DNA of 64,000 nt, from NCBI RefSeq assembly GCF_042680565.1, contig NZ_JBHUEJ010000034.1, positions 1-64,000 of the forward strand. The letters are read 5' to 3'. The notes under the pieces were generated by a model, which was not told the origin of the DNA, did not search any database, and saw nothing but the letters and a program-made list of their open reading frames with translations. The DNA is from Ottowia flava (lineage in GTDB: Bacteria > Pseudomonadota > Gammaproteobacteria > Burkholderiales > Burkholderiaceae_C). The translations under genes were made by a program, and so were the position numbers. Position 1 is the stretch's first letter, and each line of letters opens with the position of its first letter. Shown piece by piece: positions 52,246 to 60,776 of the stretch.

Positions 52246-53013
52246 TCAGCTCGCCAGATGCACCCGGTAGGCGTAGGCATCGCCGCGGAAGGTGCCTTCG
52301 ACGTATTCGAACATGTGACCTTGCCTATCCAGGCTTCGGCGCTTGATCAGCAGACAGGGCATGGGCACGTCGAATTCAAAGGCCTCCATCTCGGCGGGTG
52401 AGCTCATCACGGCCTCAATGCTTTGCTCGGCGCCGCCCATCTGGATGCCGCAGTGTTCGCGCAGCCAGCTGTAGGCCGAGCCTTCACCCGACCAATCTTC
52501 GAGCTGCGGCGCCAGCGTCAGGTCGTACCAGGCCAGTTCGCGCGACAGCGGCGCGCCATCACCCAGACGAAGACGGCGCACGTGCAGCAGCGGGGCGTGA
52601 GAAGGCCGGCCAAAGATGCTGGCGATGGTGCGATCCTGCACCACTTCCAGCGCCAGCAGCCGCGTCGACGGCGCCAGGCCGAGCTCATGCATTTCTTCGG
52701 TAAAACCCTTGAGCCGTGACATTTCCGGGCTCACCCGCGGCGCGCGCTTGACTACCGTGCCCCCCCGGCCGGCGCCGCTGGCGATGACGTCGGCCTCGCG
52801 AAGCGCATCGTAGGCGCGCTTGACCGTGGTGCGGCTGACGTTCAACGCTTCGGCCAGGTCGCGCTCGGACGGCAGGTAGCTGCCTTCACCCAGGGTGCCG
52901 CTGTCGATCAGGGCCTGCAGCTGGCGCTGCAGCTGAACGTAGTACGGCCCGGGTTGGGCATCGGACAGACGAATGGCCGCCTGCACGGCTGGCGTGAAGG
53001 CCTTGTCGCTCAT
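52246..53013 (-). CDS. GntR/HutC-family (UTRA) transcriptional regulator
   Basis: 255 aa. GntR helix-turn-helix (GTLGEGSYLPSERDLAEALN, VSRTTVKRAYDALREADVIA, GRGGTVVKRAP) plus a C-terminal UTRA domain (LHVRRLRLGDGAPLSREL, MEAFEFDVPMPCLLIKRRSL). It begins 2 bp after the stop of the PIN-PhoH gene on the same strand and converges on pfkB. It may repress pfkB through the dyad before that gene; this is inference. Confidence 0.88.
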   Translation of the reverse strand: MSDKAFTPAVQAAIRLSDAQPGPYYVQLQRQLQALIDSGTLGEGSYLPSERDLAEALNVSRTTVKRAYDALREADVIASGAGRGGTVVKRAPRVSPEMSRLKGFTEEMHELGLAPSTRLLALEVVQDRTIASIFGRPSHAPLLHVRRLRLGDGAPLSRELAWYDLTLAPQLEDWSGEGSAYSWLREHCGIQMGGAEQSIEAVMSSPAEMEAFEFDVPMPCLLIKRRSLDRQGHMFEYVEGTFRGDAYAYRVHLAS

Positions 53014-53015
53014 GC

Positions 53016-54740
53016 TTACAGCACCTCGCTGGCGAAGTCCGCCAGGCGCGAGCGTTCGCCGCGCGCCAGCGTGATGTGACCGCCGTGAGGCCAGCCTTTG
53101 AAGCGATCAACGGCGTAGGTGAGGCCGCTGCTGCCTTCGGTCAGGTAGGGCGTATCGATCTGCGCGAGGTTGCCCATGCAGATGATCTTGGTGCCGGGGC
53201 CGGCGCGCGTGATCAGCGTCTTCATCTGCTTGGGCGTGAGGTTCTGCGCCTCGTCGATGATGATCCACTTATTCAGGAAGGTGCGGCCACGCATGAAGTT
53301 CATGCTCTTGATCTTGATACGGCTGCGGATCAGCTCGTTGGTGGCTGCGCGGCCCCACTCGCCGGCGCCACCGGCGTCGCCCTTGGCCAGGAATTCGAGA
53401 TTGTCGTCCAGCGCGCCCATCCAGGGGCCCATCTTCTCTTCCTCGGTACCGGGCAGAAAGCCGATGTCCTCGCCCACGCTGACGGTGGCACGGGTCATGA
53501 TGATCTCTGTGTAGCGGCGGTCGTCCAGCACCTGGGTCAGGCCGGACGCGAGGGCCAGCAGTGTCTTGCCGGTGCCTGCCGTCCCCGCCAAGGTGACAAA
53601 GTCGACCTCCGGATCCATCAGCAGGTTCAGGGCAAAGTTCTGCTCGCGGTTGCGCGCGGTCACGCCCCACACGCCGTTTTTCAGATGGGTGAAGTCCTTC
53701 AGTGTGCGCAGCACCGCGGTTTTGTCGCGGATTTCAGTGACGCGCGCGTACAGGCTGGGTTCGCCCGGCGATTCGAAGTACACGAACTCGTTGATCTGCA
53801 ATTGCGGCACAACTGGCCCGCTGATCCGGTAATAGGTGGAACTGCCGGATTGCCAGCTTTCCACTGTTTTGCTCTGGCGCGTCCAGAAGTCCGGTGGCAG
53901 TTGCAGCGAGCCGGGGTAGAGCAGATCGCCGTCTTCCAGCGTTTTGTCGTTCTCGTAGTCTTCAGCTGCGAGTCCTAGCGCGCGCGCCTTAACGCGCATG
54001 TTGATGTCTTTGGACACCAGCACCACTTCGCGGCCACGGTCCGCGCCCACGTGTGCGGTGGCATGCAACTTTTCCAGCGCAGCGACGACGCCCAGGATCT
54101 GGTTGTCGGCTTTGCCCTGCGGCAGCGCGGCCGGCATCGTCACGTCAAGCGGTGCGGTCTGGAAATACAGCTTGCCTGCGGCTTCCGCATGACCGGTGGA
54201 ATCGAGCGCCAGGCCTTCGGCCATGTCAGCGCCTTTCACCCCGGCCAGCGCGTCCAGCAAGCGGCTGCTCTGGCGACCGTTGCGGGCCACCTCGGTCATG
54301 CCCTTCTTGTGCCCGTCCAGTTCTTCCAGGACGATCATCGGCAAATAGATATCGTGCTCTTCGAAGCGGAACAAGGCTACCGGGTCGTGCAGCAGGACAT
54401 TGGTGTCCAGCACGAACAGGCGCTTGGGGCCCGCCACTTTGGCCCGGCGCGCACGTTGCGTGGGCTTGGGTTGCTCCAATGCCGGGGAGCGTTCGCGCAG
54501 CAGTGCGGGCTCTCGCGCCGTCATGGCAGGTTCGGTTGCCGGCGAACGGGCGCGCGTTGGCGCACGACCGCTGCGGGCGGCCACGGCAGACGCCGTGGGC
54601 TGTTCATCGCGCTCATCCGCCTGGCTTGCCGTAGGCGCGACTTTGGTGAGGCTCCCGCGTGCCTTGCGGCGTGCGGACAGGTCAATGACGTCGGGCGTGA
54701 GCTGGGCGCCGCGCTTGGCAGGAGGAGGGGGCAGGGGCAT
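53016..54740 (-). CDS. PIN-domain PhoH-like ATPase
   Basis: 574 aa in two parts. A low-complexity N-terminus leads to a PIN RNase domain (LFVLDTNVLLHDPVALFRFE near residue 110, MIVLEELDGHKKGMTEVARN), then a PhoH P-loop ATPase (TLAGTAGTGKTLLALASG near residue 385, IIIDEAQNLTPKQMKTLITR). PIN-PhoH proteins are RNA helicase/RNases linked to toxin-antitoxin-like or stress RNA processing. It is followed after 2 bp by a GntR regulator gene. Confidence 0.92.
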   Translation of the reverse strand: MPLPPPPAKRGAQLTPDVIDLSARRKARGSLTKVAPTASQADERDEQPTASAVAARSGRAPTRARSPATEPAMTAREPALLRERSPALEQPKPTQRARRAKVAGPKRLFVLDTNVLLHDPVALFRFEEHDIYLPMIVLEELDGHKKGMTEVARNGRQSSRLLDALAGVKGADMAEGLALDSTGHAEAAGKLYFQTAPLDVTMPAALPQGKADNQILGVVAALEKLHATAHVGADRGREVVLVSKDINMRVKARALGLAAEDYENDKTLEDGDLLYPGSLQLPPDFWTRQSKTVESWQSGSSTYYRISGPVVPQLQINEFVYFESPGEPSLYARVTEIRDKTAVLRTLKDFTHLKNGVWGVTARNREQNFALNLLMDPEVDFVTLAGTAGTGKTLLALASGLTQVLDDRRYTEIIMTRATVSVGEDIGFLPGTEEEKMGPWMGALDDNLEFLAKGDAGGAGEWGRAATNELIRSRIKIKSMNFMRGRTFLNKWIIIDEAQNLTPKQMKTLITRAGPGTKIICMGNLAQIDTPYLTEGSSGLTYAVDRFKGWPHGGHITLARGERSRLADFASEVL

Positions 54741-54812
54741 GGTCTAGGTGCTCAGATGATTCGAGCGAGCGGCAGGCCGCCCGCATACCGGCTGGCGGCA
54801 AGAGATACCACC

Positions 54813-54847
54813 AAAGAAAAAGCCGCCATGGGAGCCACGGCGGCTTT
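54813..54847 (-). terminator. Rho-independent terminator of bcp
   Basis: AAAGCCGCC/GGCGGCTTT stem with an 11-base loop, followed on the minus strand by TTTCTTT. It lies about 110 bp past the bcp stop. Confidence 0.75.
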
Positions 54848-54953
54848 GATCGCGATGAGCGTCAACTGGACTGACTGCAGCATGTCGACCCATTATGCAT
54901 GAGCCGTTTGACGCTGGTGTGAGGGCGTTCGCTGGTTCCTGTCGCGTGAATGA

Positions 54954-55430
54954 TCAAGCAGCTTTCTTGAGCACCTTGACGGCTTTCAGCACTTCCTCAA
55001 CGTGACCGGGTACTTTCAGGCCGCGCCACTCCTGAACCAGAATGCCTTCGGCGTTCACAAGGAAGGTGCTGCGTTCGATGCCCTTGACCTTCTTGCCGTA
55101 CATGATCTTGTTTTTGACCACGCCAAACATGTGGCACATCTTCTCTTCGGTATCGGCAATCAGCTCGAATGGCAGTTCCAGCTTGGCCTTGAAATCGTCG
55201 TGCGATTTCATGTTGTCCCGGCTGACGCCAAACACCACGGCACCGGCTTTGACGAAGTCTTTGTACTTATCGCGAAACTGCATTGCCTCGGTTGTGCACC
55301 CAGGAGTGTTATCTTTCGGGTAAAAATACAGGACGAGAGCTTGGCCGATATGGGAAGTGTTGGTAACCTTGACGTCGCCGGTGGCAATCGCTTCGAATTC
55401 GGGAAGGGGTTTGTTGACAACGATCGCCAT
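54954..55430 (-). CDS. bcp: Bcp/PrxQ-type thioredoxin-dependent peroxiredoxin
   Basis: 158 aa from ATG 55430. Reduces hydroperoxides with a peroxidatic Cys45 (FYPKDNTPGCTTEAMQFRDK). The resolving Cys found five residues later in many Bcp proteins is Met here; a second cysteine, C99 in EEKMCHMFGV, could serve as the alternative resolving Cys of the other PrxQ subtype. The longer open frame upstream of 55430 is not homologous-looking and was rejected. Likely cytoplasmic. Confidence 0.93.
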   Translation of the reverse strand: MAIVVNKPLPEFEAIATGDVKVTNTSHIGQALVLYFYPKDNTPGCTTEAMQFRDKYKDFVKAGAVVFGVSRDNMKSHDDFKAKLELPFELIADTEEKMCHMFGVVKNKIMYGKKVKGIERSTFLVNAEGILVQEWRGLKVPGHVEEVLKAVKVLKKAA

Positions 55431-55549
55431 ATGAACTTCAATCTCCGGACGGTTTTCTGATGGGGCTGCGAGGCAGCGCTGCTGCGCATGCGAATTCCCG
55501 CGCCGCGTAAGCCACGCCGCGCGGTGTCGCAGGCAACAGTTACCAGCCG

Positions 55550-55948
55550 TTATTTTACCCCATCTGCGTCGGCGTTGCCTTGCTCGACCAGGATGGCGGC
55601 GACCACGCGGCGCCCCTCCCCTGCCAGGATGTTGTAGGTCCGGCAAGCTGCTGCCGTGTCCATGGTTTCAATGCCAATACGCGCTTCAACCAAGGCGCGA
55701 ATCCAGGGTGGCCGGGGGAATCGCAGGGCGTTGCCGCTGCCAAAAATCACCAGTTCCGGTTTGAGCGCGGCGAGGCGCTCGAAATGGGCGGCATCCAGCG
55801 CGTCGAACCGGTCGACCCGCCAGTCCTGTTGTTCACCAGTCGTGCCGTCAAGAATCAGGCTGTGATGCACGCGCTCGCCTGCCACGGCAATCCAACCGGG
55901 GCCGTAGCCGGTGATGGCAGTGCCAAAGACGTCGGGCTGAAATTTCAT
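55550..55948 (-). CDS. Mth938/NDUFAF3-like (DUF498) protein
   Basis: 132 aa from ATG 55948 (MKFQPDVFGTAITGYGPGWI). The core segment ELVIFGSGNALRFPRPPWIR and the late TMDTAAACRTYNILAGEGRR match this small alpha/beta family, whose eukaryotic member assists complex I assembly. The bacterial role is unknown. It diverges from alaT with 97 bp between starts and lies 119 bp upstream of bcp. Confidence 0.85.
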   Translation of the reverse strand: MKFQPDVFGTAITGYGPGWIAVAGERVHHSLILDGTTGEQQDWRVDRFDALDAAHFERLAALKPELVIFGSGNALRFPRPPWIRALVEARIGIETMDTAAACRTYNILAGEGRRVVAAILVEQGNADADGVK

Positions 55949-56045
55949 GCGGAACCTGTCGATCGCCTTATATGGGAGAAACCTGTGGCGAATGTGTTCC
56001 AATTCTAGGTTTCCCTGGCGATCCATTGCCGCACAAGGTGTATCC

Positions 56046-57320
56046 ATGAAGCCGATTCCGAAATCCGCCAAGCTGGCCAACGTGCTTTACGACGTTCGCG
56101 GTCCGATCGTGGATGCCGCCAAGCAGATGGAAGATGAAGGCCAGAAGATCATCAAGCTGAACATTGGCAACCTCGCGCCGTTCGGCTTCGAGCCGCCCGA
56201 GGAGATCGTGCAGGACATGGCGCGCAACCTGCTCGGCTCGGCGGGGTATTCCGACAGCAAGGGCATCTTCTCTGCGCGCAAGGCGGTGATGCACTACACG
56301 CAGCAGCAAGGCATCGCGGGCGTGACCATGGACGACATCTACCTGGGCAATGGCGCCAGCGACCTGATCGGCATGGCCACCAACGCGCTGTTGTCCGAGG
56401 GCGACGAGATGCTGGTGCCAGCGCCCGACTACCCGCTCTGGACAGCGGTGACCAGCCTTTCCGGTGGCGTGCCGGTGCACTACCTGTGCGACGAGCACAA
56501 CGGCTGGATGCCCAGCCTGGCCGACATCCGCGCCAAGATCACGCCGCGCACCAAGGCGATCGTCGTCATCAACCCCAACAACCCGACCGGCGCGCTGTAT
56601 TCGGACGAGTTGCTGATGGGCATCGTCGAGATTGCGCGCCAGCACAACCTGGTCATCATGGCCGACGAGGTGTACGACAAGGTGCTGTACGACGGCGTCA
56701 CGCACACCGCGCTCGGCTCGCTGTCCACCGACGTGCTCACGCTCACCTTCAACTCGCTTTCCAAGTCGTACCGCTCGTGCGGCTACCGCGCCGGCTGGAT
56801 GATCGTGTCGGGCGACAAGGCCGCCGCGCGCGACTACATCGAAGGCATCAACATGCTGGCCAACATCAAGTTGGGCAGCAACGTGCCGGGCCAGTACGCC
56901 ATTCAAACGGCGCTAGGCGGCTACCAGAGCATTCAGGATTTGGTCAAGGAAGGCGGTCGCCTGCGCCGCCAGCGCGATCTGGCGTACGAGCTGATCACCG
57001 CCATCCCGGGCGTCACCTGCGTCAAGCCGCAAGCCGCGCTGTACATGTTCCCGCGCCTGGACGCGAAGATGTACCCGATCGAGGACGACCGCCAGTTCTT
57101 CATGGAAGTGCTGCGCGCCACCAAGGTCATGCTGGTGCAGGGCTCGGGCTTCAACTACCCGGACCAGCACCATTTCCGCATCGTCTTCTTGCCGCACGAA
57201 GACGATCTGCGCGAAGCCATCAACCGCTTGGCCAAGTTCCTGGAGCAGTACCGCAACCGCCGCGCCAAGCTCGCGCCCGTGGTCGACATTGCTAGCAAAA
57301 AAGAAGCTGCCCGCGCTTGA
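56046..57320 (+). CDS. alaT: Alanine transaminase (AlaT-type aminotransferase)
   Basis: 424-aa fold-type I PLP enzyme that makes alanine from pyruvate and glutamate. ATG 56046 gives the usual start (MKPIPKSAKLANVLYDVRGP); the PLP lysine is in SLSKSYRSCGYRAGW and the NPNNPTGALY motif is present. The last nine codons (ASKKEAARA) lie in a repeat copy that runs into the gap before hom, so the C-terminal tail is repeat-derived. Confidence 0.92.
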   Translation: MKPIPKSAKLANVLYDVRGPIVDAAKQMEDEGQKIIKLNIGNLAPFGFEPPEEIVQDMARNLLGSAGYSDSKGIFSARKAVMHYTQQQGIAGVTMDDIYLGNGASDLIGMATNALLSEGDEMLVPAPDYPLWTAVTSLSGGVPVHYLCDEHNGWMPSLADIRAKITPRTKAIVVINPNNPTGALYSDELLMGIVEIARQHNLVIMADEVYDKVLYDGVTHTALGSLSTDVLTLTFNSLSKSYRSCGYRAGWMIVSGDKAAARDYIEGINMLANIKLGSNVPGQYAIQTALGGYQSIQDLVKEGGRLRRQRDLAYELITAIPGVTCVKPQAALYMFPRLDAKMYPIEDDRQFFMEVLRATKVMLVQGSGFNYPDQHHFRIVFLPHEDDLREAINRLAKFLEQYRNRRAKLAPVVDIASKKEAARA

Positions 57321-57345
57321 TGGACTGGGGCTACAGCACGATTTG
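57291..57345 (-). repeat. Dispersed intergenic repeat, copy 16 (inside alaT 3' end)
   Basis: Reverse, diverged copy: GCTAGCAAAAAAGAAGCTGC, CCGCGC, then GGGGCTACAGCACGATTT. It spans the alaT stop codon. Confidence 0.55.
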
Positions 57346-57357
57346 ACTCAAGAATTC

Positions 57358-58683
57358 ATGAAACCAATGCAAGTGGGCCTGATCGGCCTGGGTACCGTGG
57401 GTGCTGGCGTTTTCGAGGTGCTTCGACGCAACCAGGAAGAGATCAGTCGGCGGGCAGGTCGCAGTATTGAGGTGCGTGCCGTATCGCGGCGTGACATCGC
57501 CAAGGCGCGGGCCATGGTTGGTGGTGCTGCCAGGGTGGAGGAAGATCCTCGCGCGCTCATTCGTGATCCCGAGATTGAGGTGATCGTTGAGTTGATCGGT
57601 GGTTATGACCTTTCGCGCGAACTGGTGCTTGAAGCCATCGCCGCCGGCAAGCACGTGGTCACCGCCAACAAGGCGCTGCTGGCCGTGCACGGCACCGAGA
57701 TCTTTGAGGCCGCCGACAAGAAGGGCGTGATCGTCGCGTTTGAGGCCGCCGTGGCCGGGGGCATCCCGATCATCAAGGCGCTGCGCGAAGGCCTGACCGC
57801 CAACCGCATCCAGTGGATCGCCGGCATCATCAACGGCACGACGAACTTCATCCTGAGCGAGATGCGCGACAAGGGCCTGGACTTCGACGTGGTGCTGAAA
57901 GAAGCGCAGCGCCTGGGCTATGCCGAGGCCGACCCGACTTTCGACATCGAAGGCGTGGACGCGGCGCACAAGGCGACCATCATGAGCGCCATCGCCTTCG
58001 GCATTCCGGTGCAGTTCGACAAGGCCTACGTGGAAGGCATCACGCAGCTGTCGGCCACCGACATCCGCTACGCCGAACAACTGGGCTACCGCATCAAGCT
58101 GCTGGGCATCACCAAGCGCCGCGAAGGCGAGGGCGTCGAACTGCGCGTGCACCCCACGCTGGTGCCGGCCAAGCGCCTGCTGGCCAACGTCGAAGGCGCG
58201 ATGAACGCCGTGGTCGTCAACGGCGACGCCGTCGGCACCACGCTGTACTACGGCAAGGGCGCGGGCAGCGAGCCCACGGCCAGTGCCGTCATCGCCGACC
58301 TGGTCGACGTCACGCGCCTGGCCACCAGCGACCCGCAGCACCGCGTGCCGCATCTGGCCTTCCAGCACAGCCAGATGCGCGACGTCAGCGTGCTGCCGAT
58401 TGACCACGTCGTCACCAGCTACTACCTGCGCCTGCGCGTGGCCGACCAGGCCGGCGTGCTGGCGCGCGTGGCCACCATCCTGGCCGATGCGGGCATCAGC
58501 GTGGACGCGCTGCTGCAGCGCGAGGCCGACGAGGTGGGCGGTGAGGGCAGCACCCAGACCGACCTGATCATCCTGACGCACCAGGCGCGCGAAGGCGCGA
58601 TGAACGCCGCGCAGGAACAGTTGCAGGCGTTGCCCAGCGTGCTGCAGCCGATCGTGCGCATCCGCAAGGAAGAGCTGGCCTGA
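57358..58683 (+). CDS. hom: Homoserine dehydrogenase
   Basis: 441 aa from ATG 57358 (an ATG three codons later is possible). NAD(P)-binding VGLIGLGTVGAGVFEVLRRN, catalytic-domain text AGIINGTTNFILSEMRDKG and GYAEADPTFDIEGVDAAHKA, and a C-terminal ACT domain (LRLRVADQAGVLARVATILA) for threonine feedback. Makes homoserine for threonine and methionine. It is preceded by alaT and followed by tag and thrC. Confidence 0.95.
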   Translation: MKPMQVGLIGLGTVGAGVFEVLRRNQEEISRRAGRSIEVRAVSRRDIAKARAMVGGAARVEEDPRALIRDPEIEVIVELIGGYDLSRELVLEAIAAGKHVVTANKALLAVHGTEIFEAADKKGVIVAFEAAVAGGIPIIKALREGLTANRIQWIAGIINGTTNFILSEMRDKGLDFDVVLKEAQRLGYAEADPTFDIEGVDAAHKATIMSAIAFGIPVQFDKAYVEGITQLSATDIRYAEQLGYRIKLLGITKRREGEGVELRVHPTLVPAKRLLANVEGAMNAVVVNGDAVGTTLYYGKGAGSEPTASAVIADLVDVTRLATSDPQHRVPHLAFQHSQMRDVSVLPIDHVVTSYYLRLRVADQAGVLARVATILADAGISVDALLQREADEVGGEGSTQTDLIILTHQAREGAMNAAQEQLQALPSVLQPIVRIRKEELA

Positions 58684-58714
58684 CGCGCGCGCGTCGGCCG
58701 GGGCGTTCGCCGTC

Positions 58715-59272
58715 ATGAGCTATTGCGCGTTCGTGAATGGGCTGCCGCCGGGCACCGACGACCCCAACAAGGCCTACCACGACCACGCCTACGGCTTTCC
58801 GATCACGGACGACAACGCGCTGTTCGGCCGCCTGCTGCTGGAGATCAACCAGGCGGGCTTGAGCTGGACGTTGATGCTGAAGAAGCAGGCGGCGTTTGAG
58901 GCCGCCTACGACAGCTTCGACATCGCCCGTGTCGCCGCTTACACCGAGGCCGAGCGCCAGCGCCTGTTGCAGGACGCGGGCGTCGTGCGCAACCGCCTGA
59001 AGGTCAATGCTGCGATCCATAACGCGCAGCAGATCCGGGCGCTGCAGGCCAGCCACGGCAGCTTCAAAAGCTGGCTGGATGCGCACCACCCGCTATCGAA
59101 AGACGAGTGGGTCAAGCTCTTCAAGCGCCACTTCAAGTTTGTCGGTGGCGAGATCGTGAACGAATTCCTGATGAGCACCGGCTACCTGCCGGGCGCCCAC
59201 CAGCCCGATTGCCCGGTGTACGCCCGCGTGCGCGCGGCGCGCCCGCGCTGGGCCGACGACACCCCCAAGTGA
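58715..59272 (+). CDS. tag: DNA-3-methyladenine glycosylase I
   Basis: 185 aa. Excises 3-methyladenine. The N-terminal YCAFVNG Cys and YHDHAYGFPITDDNALFG, then LEINQAGLSWTLMLKKQAAF, and the C-terminal STGYLPGAHQPDCPVY place the zinc-binding Cys/His set in the family pattern. The gene is 31 bp after hom and 7 bp before thrC, so it is embedded in the threonine operon, an unusual partner. Confidence 0.92.
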   Translation: MSYCAFVNGLPPGTDDPNKAYHDHAYGFPITDDNALFGRLLLEINQAGLSWTLMLKKQAAFEAAYDSFDIARVAAYTEAERQRLLQDAGVVRNRLKVNAAIHNAQQIRALQASHGSFKSWLDAHHPLSKDEWVKLFKRHFKFVGGEIVNEFLMSTGYLPGAHQPDCPVYARVRAARPRWADDTPK

Positions 59273-59279
59273 GTGTGAG

Positions 59280-60707
59280 ATGAACTACCTGTCCACCCGT
59301 GGCGACGCCACGCCGCGCCGCTTTTGCGACATCCTGCTGGAAGGTCTGGCGCCCGATGGCGGCCTGTACCTGCCCGAACACTACCCGCACGTCGACAGCA
59401 CCATGCTGACGCATTGGCGCAACCTGTACGCGCAGCACGGCTACGCCACGCTGGCGTTCGAGATCCTCAGCCTCTACATCGACGACATCCCTGCGGCCGA
59501 CCTGAAGGCGATCTGCGAGACGACCTACACCCCCGAAGTCTTCGGCACCTTGGAAATCGTGCCGCTGAAGTCGCTGCAGCCCAAGTTCTACCTGGAAGGC
59601 CTGTCCAACGGCCCCACGCTGGCCTTCAAGGACATGGCCATGCAGCTGCTGGGCAACCTGTTCGAATACGAACTGGGCCGTCGCGGCGAGCAGCTCAACA
59701 TCCTGGGCGCCACCAGTGGCGACACCGGCAGCGCGGCCGAATACGCCATGCGCGGCAAGCAGGGCATCCGCGTCTTCATGCTCAGCCCGCACGGCCGCAT
59801 GAGTGCCTTCCAGCAGGCGCAGATGTTCAGTCTGCAAGACCCCAACATCCACAACATCGCCATCGAGGGCGTGTTTGACGACTGTCAGGACATCGTCAAG
59901 GCCGTCAGCAACGACCTGGGCTTCAAGCGCCGGCACAAGATCGGCACCGTCAACTCGATCAACTGGGCGCGCCTGCTGGCGCAGGTCGTCTATTACTTTG
60001 CCGGCTACTTCCAAGCGACTCGCTCGAATGCTGAGCAAGTCAGCTTTGCCGTGCCCAGCGGCAACTTCGGCAACATCTGCGCCGGCCACGTCGCCCGCAT
60101 GATGGGGCTGCCGATCCGCCAGTTGGTGCTGGCCACGAACGAGAACGACGTGCTGGACGAGTTCTTCCGCACCGGCGTGTACCGCGTGCGCGGCAGCGCC
60201 GACACGCACGAGACCAGCAGCCCGTCCATGGACATCAGCAAGGCCAGCAACTTCGAGCGCTTCGTGTTCGACCTGCTCGGCCGCGACGGCGCGCGCACCA
60301 AGGCCTTGTTTGAAGACGGCGTCGCCAAGCAAGGCCAGTTCGACCTTAGCCAGGACCCGGCCTTCGCCCAGGCGCGCGAGCGCTTCGGCTTCGTCAGCGG
60401 CAAGAGCACGCACGCCGACCGGCTGGCGACCATCCGCGACGTGTACGAGAAATTCGACGTGATGATCGACACCCACACCGCCGACGGCGTGAAGGTGGCG
60501 CGTGAACACGCCCAGCCGGGCGAGCCGATGATCGTGCTGGAGACGGCGCTGCCCATCAAGTTTGCCGCGACCATCGTCGAGGCGCTGGGGCGCGAGCCCG
60601 ACCGCCCGCCCAAGTTCGACGGGATCGAAGCGCTGCCGCGCCGCGTGCGCGTGATGCCTGCGGACGCCGATGGCATCAAGCGCCTCGTCGTGCAGGAATG
60701 TGGATGA
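59280..60707 (+). CDS. thrC: Threonine synthase
   Basis: 475 aa, PLP enzyme converting O-phosphohomoserine to threonine. N-terminal STRGDATPRRFCDILLEGLA and GLYLPEHYPHVDS; the PLP lysine is in SNGPTLAFKDMAMQLLGNLF; the phosphate loop is GATSGDTGSAAEYAM. This is the longer (proteobacterial, yeast-like) class. It starts 7 bp after tag. Confidence 0.95.
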   Translation: MNYLSTRGDATPRRFCDILLEGLAPDGGLYLPEHYPHVDSTMLTHWRNLYAQHGYATLAFEILSLYIDDIPAADLKAICETTYTPEVFGTLEIVPLKSLQPKFYLEGLSNGPTLAFKDMAMQLLGNLFEYELGRRGEQLNILGATSGDTGSAAEYAMRGKQGIRVFMLSPHGRMSAFQQAQMFSLQDPNIHNIAIEGVFDDCQDIVKAVSNDLGFKRRHKIGTVNSINWARLLAQVVYYFAGYFQATRSNAEQVSFAVPSGNFGNICAGHVARMMGLPIRQLVLATNENDVLDEFFRTGVYRVRGSADTHETSSPSMDISKASNFERFVFDLLGRDGARTKALFEDGVAKQGQFDLSQDPAFAQARERFGFVSGKSTHADRLATIRDVYEKFDVMIDTHTADGVKVAREHAQPGEPMIVLETALPIKFAATIVEALGREPDRPPKFDGIEALPRRVRVMPADADGIKRLVVQECG

Positions 60708-60732
60708 AATAGGCTCGAACGCCTTGAAGGGC

Positions 60733-60765
60733 GGGCGCGGCCAGCTATTAAACCAGTAGTACTCT
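60733..60765 (+). repeat. Dispersed intergenic repeat, copy 17 (partial)
   Basis: GGCGCGGCCAGCTATTAAAC then CAGTAGT between thrC and mobB; only the GCGC-AGCTAT half is recognisable. Confidence 0.5.
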
Positions 60766-60776
60766 GAGGTGGCACA

